A stretch of 64,000 bases of DNA. It comes from Bacteroides caccae (lineage in GTDB: Bacteria > Bacteroidota > Bacteroidia > Bacteroidales > Bacteroidaceae). Shown in pieces: positions 35,020 to 44,500 of this stretch; within the stretch, counting starts at the first letter, position 1; every line of letters starts with the position of its first letter. The position numbers and the translations under genes were made by a program. The notes under the pieces were generated by a model, which ran no database searches, was not told the DNA's origin, and saw nothing but the letters and a program-made list of their open reading frames with translations. Where the stretch lies: positions 1 to 64,000 of the forward strand of contig NZ_CP022412.2 in the NCBI RefSeq assembly GCF_002222615.2, in the 5' to 3' direction.

Positions 35020-35303
35020 AATTTCATAATCCAGAGAATGAACCAATAAACAGCAAATACGGAAATTATCAAATTCCGCTTCGGAATACCGGAATTATAA
35101 TAAAAATAGTAGGCTTCCTTTTCAAGAATTTCCTTGTAAAGCAAACTTGCAACAATACCCAATCCCCCTAACATATAAGGAAAAGGTTCAAAAAATATAC
35201 TCCAATCCCACTTTACTATAAGAAGACTGGCCAACACGGAGAAAGGTACATTGATTTTCAACGTACTGAAGAAAAACAAATAATATAGTTTTATCCTCCG
35301 CAT
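34998..35303 (-). CDS. Small membrane protein, probable ABC permease-like partner
   Basis: A 101-residue protein with three predicted membrane segments (about 18-32, 43-57 and 79-97) and a basic start MRRIKLYYLFFF. No known family was recognised. Its stop overlaps the ABC ATPase start by 22 bp, the only functional hint. It is much smaller than a usual ABC permease. Could be a truncated permease or a genuine small subunit. Confidence 0.6.
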   Translation of the reverse strand: MRRIKLYYLFFFSTLKINVPFSVLASLLIVKWDWSIFFEPFPYMLGGLGIVASLLYKEILEKEAYYFYYNSGIPKRNLIISVFAVYWFILWIMKLCIICLK

Positions 35304-35462
35304 TTATCTTGTATTGATTTGCTGCCAAATATATTAATAAAATAGGGAATCTTACTACAATCGGTCCTCCTATTTCAGCTTTTACCTTAAATTCTCCAAC
35401 AACTCCTTCATCCGAAAGAAAGTTCCCGACAGTTTTAATTAGGAGCAAAGCACTTTTTCAAC

Positions 35463-35470
35463 TATCTTTG
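35463..35470 (+). promoter_or_regulatory. -7 box of the lysO pair
   Basis: TATCTTTG fits TAnnTTTG and lies 22 bp before the ATG at 35493; the -33 region is weak. The 189 bp between 35304 and 35492 otherwise hold nothing recognised. Confidence 0.5.
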
Positions 35471-35492
35471 CAACCAAAAACGAGTACAGACT

Positions 35493-35780
35493 ATGTTTAT
35501 CATCATTGGAATTATGCTGACGGGGATGCTGTTTGGTTATCTATTACGTAGCAAACGTCTCACGTGGATACATAAAATAATCACTTTCCTTATATGGGTA
35601 CTGCTATTTCTGCTAGGTATTGATGTAGGTGGCAATGATATTATTGTCAAAGGATTGCATACATTAGGACTCGAAGCACTTATTATTACGCTGGCAGCGG
35701 TTATCGGCAGCACATTATTCGCCTGGGGGCTCTGGTACTTATTGTATATAAGGAATAGAGGAAAGGAGACGAAAGCATGA
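35493..35780 (+). CDS. LysO family transporter, N-terminal half
   Basis: A 95-residue protein with three membrane segments matching the N-terminal part of LysO (YbjE, DUF340), an L-lysine exporter. Typical signs are GIMLTGMLFGYLLR and the conserved LLFLLGIDVGGN motif. It ends inside the start of the next gene (ATGA overlap, 35777-35780), so the two halves are made together and probably assemble as a two-polypeptide exporter. A split LysO is known from other Bacteroidota and archaea. This is not a fresh frameshift: each half has its own start and the overlap is exact. Confidence 0.85.
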   Translation: MFIIIGIMLTGMLFGYLLRSKRLTWIHKIITFLIWVLLFLLGIDVGGNDIIVKGLHTLGLEALIITLAAVIGSTLFAWGLWYLLYIRNRGKETKA

Positions 35781-36385
35781 AAGGCAGCCTGATTATCGTC
35801 TCATTCTTTATCGTGGGTACCCTGTGCGGATTCTTTCATCTGATTCCTTACGACTTTACTGACAGTAAACTTAGTTATTATGCTCTCTGCGGTTTGATGT
35901 TCTGTGTAGGTACCAGCATCGGAAATGATCCGAACACCCTGAAAAGTTTCCGCTCACTGAATCCCCGTCTCATGTTCCTGCCTATCATGACAATACTGGG
36001 TACACTGGCAGGGTGTGCCGTAGCAGGCTTCTTCATGAGTCAACGTTCATCATCAGAATGTATGGCAATAGGAGCAGGATTCGGCTATTATTCGCTTTCC
36101 AGTATATTCATCACCGAATACAAAGGACCGGAATTGGGGACTATTGCATTGCTCTCCAATATCATGCGTGAAATTACAGCCTTACTCGGAGCGCCTTTAC
36201 TAGTGAAATATTTCGGAAAACTAGCCCCTATTTCTGTTGGTGGAGCTACAACTATGGATACTACGCTTCCAATCATCACCCGATGTTCCGGAAAAGAATT
36301 TGTCATTATTTCTATCTTTCATGGTTTTGTGGTAGACTTCAGCGTTCCTTTCCTGGTCACATTCTTTTGTTCAATTTCATTCTAA
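35777..36385 (+). CDS. lysO: LysO family transporter, C-terminal half
   Basis: A 202-residue protein with about five membrane segments, corresponding to the C-terminal part of LysO. Diagnostic segments: LMFCVGTSIGND, GAGFGYYSLSS and the charge-bearing LGTIALLSNIMREITAL, followed by GGATTMDTTLP. It is translationally coupled to the first half. Predicted role: export of L-lysine (or thialysine) from the cytosol. Confidence 0.87.
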   Translation: MKGSLIIVSFFIVGTLCGFFHLIPYDFTDSKLSYYALCGLMFCVGTSIGNDPNTLKSFRSLNPRLMFLPIMTILGTLAGCAVAGFFMSQRSSSECMAIGAGFGYYSLSSIFITEYKGPELGTIALLSNIMREITALLGAPLLVKYFGKLAPISVGGATTMDTTLPIITRCSGKEFVIISIFHGFVVDFSVPFLVTFFCSISF

Positions 36386-36545
36386 TAAAAATAGATACGT
36401 TTATTCTTTTTATTATAGTCTCTTATGTAATTCTTTTGTATATTTAGCACATCAAACAATAAAAACGAATTTATTATGAATTCCCCAAGTTTATCACGAC
36501 AATTTTGTTCTGTTGCTTCCTCACGACAAACATCTAGGAATATCC

Positions 36546-37604
36546 CTATTTAACAGTCACCATTGTAGCTCCAAAGCCATATTCTTGGAAAGAGGCATCC
36601 TGATAGCGACAATTACTGTATTTCCGTTTTAGTTCGTCAATGATAGCTTTCCGAAGTACTCCGTCCCCTTTTCCGTGAATAAAAACAATCTTTTGTTCAC
36701 GCTTGTTCTTATAGGTTTCCATTACCTCCCGAAACTTATCCAATTGATAGTTTAAGATCTCACTATTACCCATACCTTGTGTGTCATCCAGCAATGAATC
36801 AATGTGAAGATCTATTTCGATAATTCCATTCTTACTCCCATGACCGGATTTCACGATCGGCTGCGATTTAGGTTTATCAACAGATTTCTTCTGTAATAAA
36901 GCAACTTGGATCTCCTCTGCGGAAACATAGACTTGCTTGGCCGGCATATCATCTTTCACAATATCATAAATTAAAGCCGGTTCTTCAAAGAAGTCAGAAT
37001 CACCGAACGTATGAAGTTTATAGAACTTCACCGTATCAATACGTATTTCTACACTAACGGCAGGTTTGATAGCAGCCGTTTTACCATCCTTGAAAGCTAC
37101 CAGTTGCACAGCTACCCGTTCCATATCATTCAGTACATCTTTTGTAAACTCCTCCAGCAACAGTTTTGTATTAGGTTCCACCAATCCGTGCGAACGAGTT
37201 TTCCATGCCTTTCCTTCTGCGCTCAAGTAAGTATAATACAGATAATAATTGCTATCATTCACCAAATAAGCCTCGAAAGGAGTAGTCATCATTGCTTTCG
37301 CATCTTCGGGCACATAAGCCAGAAGAACATTCAGTGTATCTCCACCACGTACTTCCGGTTGACGCTGAATGACAGGCATTTCCGGTTTTACGGGCTTGAC
37401 AGGTCCTTCCGTTTTCGGAGTCGATGAACCAGGTTTTCGTTTCATGTTATAGTCATCCGTTTCTATCACTACGCACTCACGTATCGGCATCGGAATGTCA
37501 AAGCCGTCCGCATCTTCTACCAAAACAAAATCTTTTCCCTGGAATCCGGTTACGATTCCGCCACCTACTTCACTAAGGAAGCGTACTTTATCTCCTATTT
37601 TCAT
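36546..37604 (-). CDS. DUF2027 and Smr domain protein
   Basis: A 352-residue protein. The N-terminal 1-55 is an SH3-like [19 protein letters not shown] segment resembling the MutS2/RNA-binding insert, followed by a Pro/Lys-rich linker (about 58-85) and the beta-rich DUF2027 domain (about 88-235). The C-terminal Smr nuclease-like domain (about 262-352) carries [10 protein letters not shown] and [14 protein letters not shown], the Smr LDLH and HGKG hallmarks. Smr domains nick nucleic acids or cleave mRNA at stalled ribosomes; the specific role here is unknown. Conserved through Bacteroidales. A -7 box lies at 37646-37653. Confidence 0.88.
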   Translation of the reverse strand: MKIGDKVRFLSEVGGGIVTGFQGKDFVLVEDADGFDIPMPIRECVVIETDDYNMKRKPGSSTPKTEGPVKPVKPEMPVIQRQPEVRGGDTLNVLLAYVPEDAKAMMTTPFEAYLVNDSNYYLYYTYLSAEGKAWKTRSHGLVEPNTKLLLEEFTKDVLNDMERVAVQLVAFKDGKTAAIKPAVSVEIRIDTVKFYKLHTFGDSDFFEEPALIYDIVKDDMPAKQVYVSAEEIQVALLQKKSVDKPKSQPIVKSGHGSKNGIIEIDLHIDSLLDDTQGMGNSEILNYQLDKFREVMETYKNKREQKIVFIHGKGDGVLRKAIIDELKRKYSNCRYQDASFQEYGFGATMVTVK

Positions 37605-37645
37605 TGTTGCATATTCAATTTAAGTCCAAACTAAAAAATGAGTAA

Positions 37646-37653
37646 CAAAGATA
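37646..37653 (-). promoter_or_regulatory. -7 box of the DUF2027-Smr gene
   Basis: TATCTTTG on the minus strand; 42 bp upstream of the ATG at 37604. No good -33. Confidence 0.45.
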
Positions 37654-37726
37654 GAGATTTCTATTCAATTAAACCGGGATTTGATTCTAAAAACAAGGAA
37701 CTCGCCCTTATTCGTCTTTTTTATTG

Positions 37727-37734
37727 TAACTTTG
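37727..37734 (+). promoter_or_regulatory. -7 box of the HAD phosphatase gene
   Basis: TAACTTTG followed by GCCC fits TAnnTTTG, 55 bp before the ATG at 37789. Confidence 0.5.
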
Positions 37735-37788
37735 CCCAACGAAATACCCAACATATTATTTAAGATTTCCTATTAACGACGAGAACCG

Positions 37789-38481
37789 ATGAAAGAACTT
37801 ATTAAAGTAATTGCCTTTGATGCAGATGACACCCTATGGAGTAACGAACCTTTTTTCCAGGATATAGAAAAACAATACACAGACCTGTTAAAGTCCTACG
37901 GAACTCCCGAAGATATTTCGGCCGCTTTATTTCAAACAGAAATGAACAACCTGAAATGTCTCGGATATGGCGCCAAAGCTTTTACCATTTCTATGGTCGA
38001 GACGGCTTTGCGAGTTAGTGGACGAAAGATTTCAGCCACAGATATCCAACATATTATTGAGTTAGGAAAATCATTATTAAAAATGCCTATCGAACTGTTG
38101 CCGGGAGTCAAAGAAACCCTGAAAACACTAAAAAAAACAGGAAAGTACAAACTGGTGGTTGCTACTAAAGGCGACCTGCTCGATCAGGAAAATAAACTGG
38201 AACGTTCCGGCTTAGCTCCCTATTTCGATCACATCGAAGTTATGTCCGATAAAACAGAGAAAGAATATCAGCGAATGTTGAACATACTGCAAATTACCCC
38301 TTCGGAACTTGTCATGGTTGGCAATTCCCTGAAATCAGATATTCAACCTGTCCTATCTTTAGGAGGATACGGAGTACATATTCCTTTCGAAGTAATGTGG
38401 AAGCATGAAGTGGTAGATAGCTTTACACACGTTCACCTTAAACAAGTAAGAAGATTCGATGAATTGCTATCTCTGTTTTAA
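37789..38481 (+). CDS. HAD superfamily hydrolase
   Basis: A 230-residue haloacid-dehalogenase-fold phosphatase. Motif I is FDADDTLW (nucleophile Asp11, general acid Asp13), motif II is VATKG, motif III the Lys in SDKTEKEY and motif IV MVGNSLKSDIQP. A helical cap lies between residues 18 and 95. It resembles the YjjG / 2-haloalkanoic dehalogenase-like small phosphatases; the substrate is unknown. Single-gene unit converging with the AlkZ-like gene, 35 bp away, with no terminator hairpin seen between them. Confidence 0.87.
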   Translation: MKELIKVIAFDADDTLWSNEPFFQDIEKQYTDLLKSYGTPEDISAALFQTEMNNLKCLGYGAKAFTISMVETALRVSGRKISATDIQHIIELGKSLLKMPIELLPGVKETLKTLKKTGKYKLVVATKGDLLDQENKLERSGLAPYFDHIEVMSDKTEKEYQRMLNILQITPSELVMVGNSLKSDIQPVLSLGGYGVHIPFEVMWKHEVVDSFTHVHLKQVRRFDELLSLF

Positions 38482-38516
38482 AAAAATCCGGTTATTCTAA
38501 ATAAATGGAGAAAAGA

Positions 38517-39575
38517 TTATTGCCAAAACCGCATATACTTATCTTTTTCCTGATTCAGTACAGTTTCATCTACACAATCATTCGACCTGAACCATGAACA
38601 CTCTATTGATGCGCTTCCTTTTTTAGCAGATTTACTCCAATTTCCTATCACTTGTCCCTCATGAAGAATAACCGGATAAAACAATCCATTATTGGTAAAT
38701 GCCTTGGGATAATGCTCTTTCGGCAAAACATCCGTCCGGTCTTTATATCCTAACAGATATTCATCGTATGAAGGAAGAAGATGCAAACGACCGGACACTT
38801 TACCGCGAGTCCGGCAAGCCTCATGGACATACCATGTTTGTCCATTCCATTGCTCTGCCGTCAATTCTGATTCTATTAAATAGATAGCCTGTTTAGCCTC
38901 CGATACAGGCAGTCCGGACCACCATATAAAATCTTGCAACACTGCCGGAGCATGACTACGAAAATAGCCCCTGGCCAAACGTGCCAGTGCTTCATCTTTT
39001 GTAATCTCCGGCACAGGCGGCACTCGTTCTTCCAAAAGAGTATAGGTATATTTTCCACCTTTATCTTCTCCGCTACAAACAATGCCTTCCTGCTCGGCAC
39101 GTACCATAAACCGGGTCATACGATGATTATCAGCATCAACCAAAATCCCCGAACAACAAAAGTGCTCAGCAATTTCTTGTTTGGTCAGGCTTTTGTTTCC
39201 GCAAAGAATCTTCTCCAGCAGATTATAACTTTTTGCATAAAGCTCATCAGTTATTTCCAAATCATACCCTTTGGCAAAAGAGTCATTAGCCGACTTGATG
39301 CGCCGGGCAGACAACTTCAGCATCCAACGAATATCCTCTGCCGCTACAAGATGCCATGTCGGACGCATTACATGAGTCCGCAAGATTTCACCTTTTCGCA
39401 ACGCTTCCTCTACGGTCTGAATCGTTGCTGACTTCAAACGCATTCCCACTGCCCACTTTACCATAGAATAATTCTGTGCCTGCATAGCTCCCAACCAAGA
39501 CACAAGCTCTTTCGGTTGGCAGAAAAGCGGATTCAACAACTGCTGATTCTGTAAACGGATATTCGGTATTTTCAT
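38517..39575 (-). CDS. AlkZ/YcaQ-like winged-helix DNA glycosylase family protein
   Basis: A 352-residue member of the HTH_42 winged-helix family, which includes the interstrand-crosslink DNA glycosylases AlkZ and YcaQ (AlkX). The catalytic QxQ/QxD motif is present as MQAQN near residue 34. Also typical: THVMRPTWHLV, a winged-helix domain about residues 120-180, and a C-terminal LLPSYDEYLLGYKDR. Predicted to excise alkylated or crosslinked bases. A -7 box lies at 39595-39602. No partner genes; substrate spectrum unknown. Some family members may have lost glycosylase activity. Confidence 0.82.
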   Translation of the reverse strand: MKIPNIRLQNQQLLNPLFCQPKELVSWLGAMQAQNYSMVKWAVGMRLKSATIQTVEEALRKGEILRTHVMRPTWHLVAAEDIRWMLKLSARRIKSANDSFAKGYDLEITDELYAKSYNLLEKILCGNKSLTKQEIAEHFCCSGILVDADNHRMTRFMVRAEQEGIVCSGEDKGGKYTYTLLEERVPPVPEITKDEALARLARGYFRSHAPAVLQDFIWWSGLPVSEAKQAIYLIESELTAEQWNGQTWYVHEACRTRGKVSGRLHLLPSYDEYLLGYKDRTDVLPKEHYPKAFTNNGLFYPVILHEGQVIGNWSKSAKKGSASIECSWFRSNDCVDETVLNQEKDKYMRFWQ

Positions 39576-39594
39576 TTAGATAACTTTTATTGCA

Positions 39595-39602
39595 CAAATA
39601 TA
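39595..39602 (-). promoter_or_regulatory. -7 box of the AlkZ-like gene
   Basis: TATATTTG on the minus strand fits TAnnTTTG, 20 bp upstream of the ATG. Confidence 0.5.
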
Positions 39603-39675
39603 AAACTTCCTCGCTACAAACCAAGACAAACAACAGAATATTGAACTTTCAGAAAGAAGAATCAAAGAAAATGAC

Positions 39676-39683
39676 TATTTTTG
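39676..39683 (+). promoter_or_regulatory. -7 box of aroA
   Basis: TATTTTTG fits TAnnTTTG and lies 26 bp before the aroA ATG at 39709. -33 unclear. Confidence 0.45.
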
Positions 39684-39708
39684 TCACCTCAAACCAAAGA
39701 AGACAGAA

Positions 39709-40941
39709 ATGATGCTCTATAAACTCATCCCTCCTCCATCGGTAAAAGCAACGATCCAGTTGCCTGCCTCCAAAAGTATCAGCAATCGTGCATTAATTAT
39801 CAATGCACTGGGTAAAGGCATTTATTCACCGGAAAATTTGTCTGATTGTGACGATACACAGGTGATGATAAAAGCTCTCACCGAAGGGCAAGAGACGATT
39901 GACATCATGGCTGCCGGAACTGCTATGCGCTTCCTTACCGCCTATCTGAGTGTGACTCCGGGAGAACGGGTTATTACAGGAACGGCACGTATGCAGCAAC
40001 GTCCGATACAGATATTGGTCAATGCACTGCGTGAGTTGGGAGCAGAAATAGAGTACGTCCATAAGGAAGGATACCCTCCTCTCCGTATTAAAGGTTCAGT
40101 ACTGAAAGGGAATGAAATTACCCTGAAAGGCAATGTCAGTTCCCAATACATTTCAGCATTGCTGATGATAGGTCCGACACTCAAAGACGGACTAACCTTG
40201 CATTTGAGCGGAGAAATTATTTCCCGTCCTTATATAAACCTGACACTGCAACTGATGCAGGATTTCGGAGCCAGAGCCGTATGGACTTCCCCCAACAGTA
40301 TTTCCGTAGCCCCACAATCCTACAAAAGCGTTCCTTTCAAAGTAGAGAGCGACTGGAGTGCAGCTTCCTATTGGTATCAGATTGCCACATTATCTCCAGA
40401 AGCGGAAATTGAACTAGTAGGACTGTTTCACAATAGTTATCAGGGAGACAGCCGGGGAGCAGAGGTTTTCTCACGCTTGGGAATAACAACGGAGTTTACC
40501 CCGCAAGGCGTAAAACTAAAAAAGACAGGTAAAGCACCGGAAAAACTGGAAGAAGATTTCGTTGATATTCCGGACTTGGCGCAAACATTTGTCGTTACGT
40601 GTGCTCTGTTGAACATTCCTTTCCGTTTCACAGGACTGCAAAGTCTGAAAATAAAAGAAACTGACCGCATTGCCGCCCTGAGAACCGAACTTAAAAAGTT
40701 GGGATACGTTATAGAGGAAGAGAATGACAGTATATTGATGTGGAACGGTGAACGCTGTGAACCGGAAGAAACTCCAGTGATTACAACCTATGAAGATCAC
40801 CGAATGGCGATGGCGTTTGCACCAGCCGTAATCTGTCACCCCAATATGCTAATTGCCGACCCGCAAGTCGTTACCAAATCATATCCCGGATACTGGGAAG
40901 ACTTAAAGCAAGCCGGGTTTCAGGTTATAAACAGAGACTAG
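39709..40941 (+). CDS. aroA: 3-phosphoshikimate 1-carboxyvinyltransferase (EPSP synthase)
   Basis: Joins shikimate-3-phosphate and phosphoenolpyruvate in the sixth step of the shikimate pathway. The 410-residue protein has LPASKSISNRALI (Lys22, Ser23, Arg27 bind S3P), the PEP-site loop AGTAMRFLTA, the catalytic Asp region FVDIPDLAQT, ETDRIAAL and DHRMAMAFA. The phosphate loop is AGTAMR in place of the classical GNAGTAMR, giving a shorter insert as in other Bacteroidota enzymes. Single-gene unit; no terminator was seen after it. Confidence 0.95.
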   Translation: MMLYKLIPPPSVKATIQLPASKSISNRALIINALGKGIYSPENLSDCDDTQVMIKALTEGQETIDIMAAGTAMRFLTAYLSVTPGERVITGTARMQQRPIQILVNALRELGAEIEYVHKEGYPPLRIKGSVLKGNEITLKGNVSSQYISALLMIGPTLKDGLTLHLSGEIISRPYINLTLQLMQDFGARAVWTSPNSISVAPQSYKSVPFKVESDWSAASYWYQIATLSPEAEIELVGLFHNSYQGDSRGAEVFSRLGITTEFTPQGVKLKKTGKAPEKLEEDFVDIPDLAQTFVVTCALLNIPFRFTGLQSLKIKETDRIAALRTELKKLGYVIEEENDSILMWNGERCEPEETPVITTYEDHRMAMAFAPAVICHPNMLIADPQVVTKSYPGYWEDLKQAGFQVINRD

Positions 40942-41374
40942 CTGCCCGGTACAGTGGAGGATTTCAATAAAGCATCAAAAGCCTATTAAATCAATTATAT
41001 GGAAGGGGTACGCCAAAAAATGTAACTCCCCAATATAAAATAACAGAAATCAACAATTAATAAGAAAATAACCAAGTACTATAAGAACTTTCCGAAATAC
41101 ATTTAAGTCAATCAGAGAACTTTTTTTCATAAGTACATCAATTATAGGTTTATAAATCAGAAATATAGCGTCAAAATCATGAACTATCTTCACGTCTCGC
41201 TGATATAAAAAACTCCCACTTCTGGTATAAGGTTTCCATAACATTACTTCGCAAATATAAGTACATTTTTTATAAAATCAAGCAGTAATACTAAAAAAAA
41301 TAATAAAAGACTGTTTTAACAGAGTAAAGATTAGCATATATGAAAAAGATTTCCCCCTAAAAAGTATATTATAA
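40942..41374. other. Gene-free region upstream of susC
   Basis: About 430 bp of A+T-rich DNA. On the plus strand there is no TTTG at all, so no recognisable Bacteroides promoter points at susC. On the minus strand there is a perfect promoter (41252-41281) pointing away. A 12-bp dyad CTGTTTTAACAG lies at 41311-41322 and a 10-bp direct repeat ATAAGTACAT at 41129-41138 and 41257-41266. A short ATG frame at 41340 (MKKISP) ends at 41358-41360. No clear inverted-repeat pair flanking the promoter was found. Confidence 0.5.
41252..41281 (-). promoter_or_regulatory. Consensus promoter facing away from susC
   Basis: On the minus strand TTG (41279-41281), 19-bp spacer, TATATTTG (41252-41259). Transcription would begin near 41246 and run leftwards. 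The only frame it meets is a 64-codon one at 41050-41244 starting almost at the transcript end, so an antisense or small regulatory RNA is more likely than a protein. Confidence 0.55.
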
Positions 41375-41530
41375 GAGGCATATAAATTAACAACAAATGC
41401 CTTAGTTCTTATAGGACTTGGTATTTCCAGTAGCCTATTCTATCCGAATAATGCGCTTGCAGACTCTTACCTCACAAGTAAGAATGAAGTAACAACGACT
41501 GTCCAACAGACCAAAAAGATTACAGGTAAT
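41375..41530 (+). other. In-frame signal-peptide region of susC without a start codon
   Basis: In the susC frame, after a TAA at 41372, the codons read a typical signal peptide (TTNALVLIGLGISSSLFYP, then NNALA-DS) and the entry to the CarboxypepD_reg domain (TKKITGNV). There is no ATG, GTG or TTG in this stretch. An ATG at 41397 is in another frame and stops after two codons. The missing start therefore lies in lost or rearranged DNA, or a rare codon (ATT, ATA) is used. Confidence 0.7.
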
Positions 41531-44500
41531 GTGACTAATACGGCAGGTGAGCCGATAATAGGTGCCACTGTATTAGAAAAAGGAAACACAACTAACGGTA
41601 CTATTACCGACATTGATGGAAATTTTACAATTAACTTGCCGGCCAACGCAACGCTCAGTATTTCTTATATAGGATATATAACACAAGAAATACAAGTGGG
41701 GTATCAAACTTCTTTCAAAGTAGTACTGAAAGACGATACAAAAACATTGGATGAAATCATTGTTGTAGGATATGGTTCGCAAAAGAAAGCTAATTTGACT
41801 GGTGCAGTTTCTTCCGTGAAAATGGATGAAGCGCTGGGGGACCGTCCGCTTCTGAATGCTGCCGATGCTTTACAGGGAGCTGTTCCTGGACTGTTCGTTT
41901 CTAACGGCGGTAATGCACCGGGAACCAGCAAGTCTTTCCAAATCCGCGGAGCTTACTCATTAGGTGTCAAAAACTCGGACGGAACGTATGGAAATACAAT
42001 CAAACCACTCGTATTGATAGACAATGTGGAAGGGGATATCGACATGATTAATCCGGAAGACATCGAATCTATCAATGTGCTGAAAGATGCTGCATCAGCT
42101 GCTATTTACGGTGCACGTGCAGCAGGAGGTGTTATCTTGGTTACTACCAAACGTCCGAAAGGTGCTTCCAGATTTGAATTGAATTACAACAATAACTTTG
42201 CATTCGGCAAGGCAGTGAACTTACCAAAACAAGCTCCTTTAATGGACTATCTGCAAGCCTATCTGGACTGTGGATACTCTGACGCATACTGGTCGCTAGG
42301 TTCACCTAGCGTCAGCAAATGGATGGAATATCTGACTGCATATCAAAAAGATCCTTCTTCATTCAACACAGTAGGCGACGGCATCTATGTAGACGAATCC
42401 GGAGTTCCTTATTATCTGAACGAAAAGGATTTATATAAGAATTTTATGGAGACCAGTTTCCAGATGACACACAACATCTCTGCAAGCGGAGGTACTGATA
42501 AACTCCGGTACCGTATCTCGGGAGGTTACAACTCGAACGATGGTGTCCTGATTTCCGACAGAGACAAATTCGAACGTATGAATGTCAATTCATTCATTTC
42601 TGCCAACGTGACAAAGTGGTTTACACAGGAGATCACAATGAGCTATGCCCATAGTTTACAAACCTCACCGGGAGGAATGGGAGGAGTATACAACACTCGT
42701 CTGGTTTCCTATTATCCGGAAGGTGAACTGCCTGCTTCCGTAAACACACTGGCAGACGAGGATTTGCCTCTCTTCACTCCCCGCAACCAGATATTATACT
42801 CAAACCCAGTAAACAACAAGAACGATAATCCGCGTATTTTCCTCAAATCCATTCTTAAACCTCTGAAAGGGCTGGAAGCGGTATTTGAATATACCTTTGA
42901 TAAAAATATATATGATTACCACTGGTACACCGGACAATACGACTATACAACCATCCAGGGAGGAAGTTCCAAATCCTTCGTAGATGATTATCTGAGAAAG
43001 TACAAACAACATACGAACTATAATTCAATTAACGTATATGCTACTTATAACAAAGACTTCGGTAACCACCACTTTAAAGTAATGGCTGGTTTTAACCAGG
43101 AATCCAGCTATCAAGAGACATTGGATACGTACTCATACAATCAGGCAGTACTCGATGTTCCGGCAATGTCATCAGGAACAGGTACGATAAAAGCCACTGA
43201 TTCATATAGTGAGTATGCTATCCGTGGAGGATTCTTCCGCGTCAACTACAATTATCTCGACAAATATCTGCTGGAAGTAAACGGCCGTTATGACGGTTCT
43301 TCCAAATTCCCCAAGAGTTCACGTTTCGGATTTTTCCCTTCTGTATCTGCCGGCTGGCAAATTGCCCAGGAGAGATTTATGAATTCCACCCGTCATTGGC
43401 TGGACGGTTTGAAGCTCCGCGCCTCTTACGGTGTCATCGGCAACCAAAACATCAATCCGTACACCTTCACCCCGTCTATGAGCGTAAATAATAAAGCCAC
43501 TTCATGGATTATAGATGATACGTATGTAACCTCTATCAGTTCCCTGCCCGCATTAGTAAGCCAGAATTTCACATGGGAGAAAGTAGGAACAATCAACGTA
43601 GGATTGGACGTAAACTTGTTCAACAACCGTCTGAGCGGAGTATTCGAATGGTATCAACGGAACACGAACGGGATGCTTGCCCCCGGTGTACAATTGCCTG
43701 CTGTTGTAGGTGCCAGTGCCCCCTATCAGAACACAGCCGATATGCGTACACGAGGTTGGGAACTTAGCCTGAACTGGAGAGACCAAATAGGTAAGGTAGG
43801 CTATCGAATCGGGTTCAATCTTTCCGATTATAAATCAGAAATCATTAAATATGACGATAATGCAGCTACCAAATTATTGAGTTCCTACTATCCGGGACAA
43901 ACACTGGGAGAAATCTGGGGATATGTCGTAGACGGATATTATACTGTTGACGACTTTGTGGATACCTCTTCCTGGCAACTAAAAGAGGGAGTTACTTCTA
44001 TCAACGGCTATAATGTACGTCCCGGAGATGTGAAATTTAAGAATCTACGTGACGATGATACTTCCACCAACGTAATTACCAGCGGTGACAATACATTTGA
44101 CAACCCGGGAGATCGTAAGGTTATCGGAAACACAACTCCCCGTTACCAATATGGTATCAATCTCGGAATGAATTATGCGGGATTCGACCTGAATGTTATC
44201 TTGCAAGGTACAGGAAAACGGGATTACTGGATTTCAAATGTACTCACTTTCCCGATGAACGGTGATAACTTTGTTCCTCTTTTTGAAGGATTGAGTGACT
44301 ATTGGATGCCTAAAGATCCTGATAACGGTGATTGGAGTGCAGTAAATCCTAACGCTAAATATCCCCGCATCTACGGTAATCGCGGCAACTCCGGTTCGAA
44401 TCTGAGACAGAGCGACAAATATCTGTCCGATGCTTCCTATCTGCGCATCAAAAACATAACCCTATCCTACAAATTACCCAAGAAATGGGTAAACCAGATT

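Noticed and set aside
35188..35448. 86-codon frame upstream of the small ABC-linked membrane protein
   Set aside because: Overlaps the N-terminus of the 101-residue gene in another frame; no domain and no promoter seen.
36477..36554. 25-codon plus-strand frame after lysO
   Set aside because: Short, no consensus promoter and overlaps the end of the DUF2027-Smr gene.
41050..41244. 64-codon frame on the minus strand before susC
   Set aside because: Starts almost at the predicted transcript start and matches nothing known; a small RNA is more plausible, so it is not called as a gene.
41070..41300. Invertible promoter flanked by inverted repeats
   Set aside because: Compared both sides by eye; only weak A+T-rich similarities (up to 9 bp) were found, not the roughly 20-bp arms of known Bacteroides invertible promoters.
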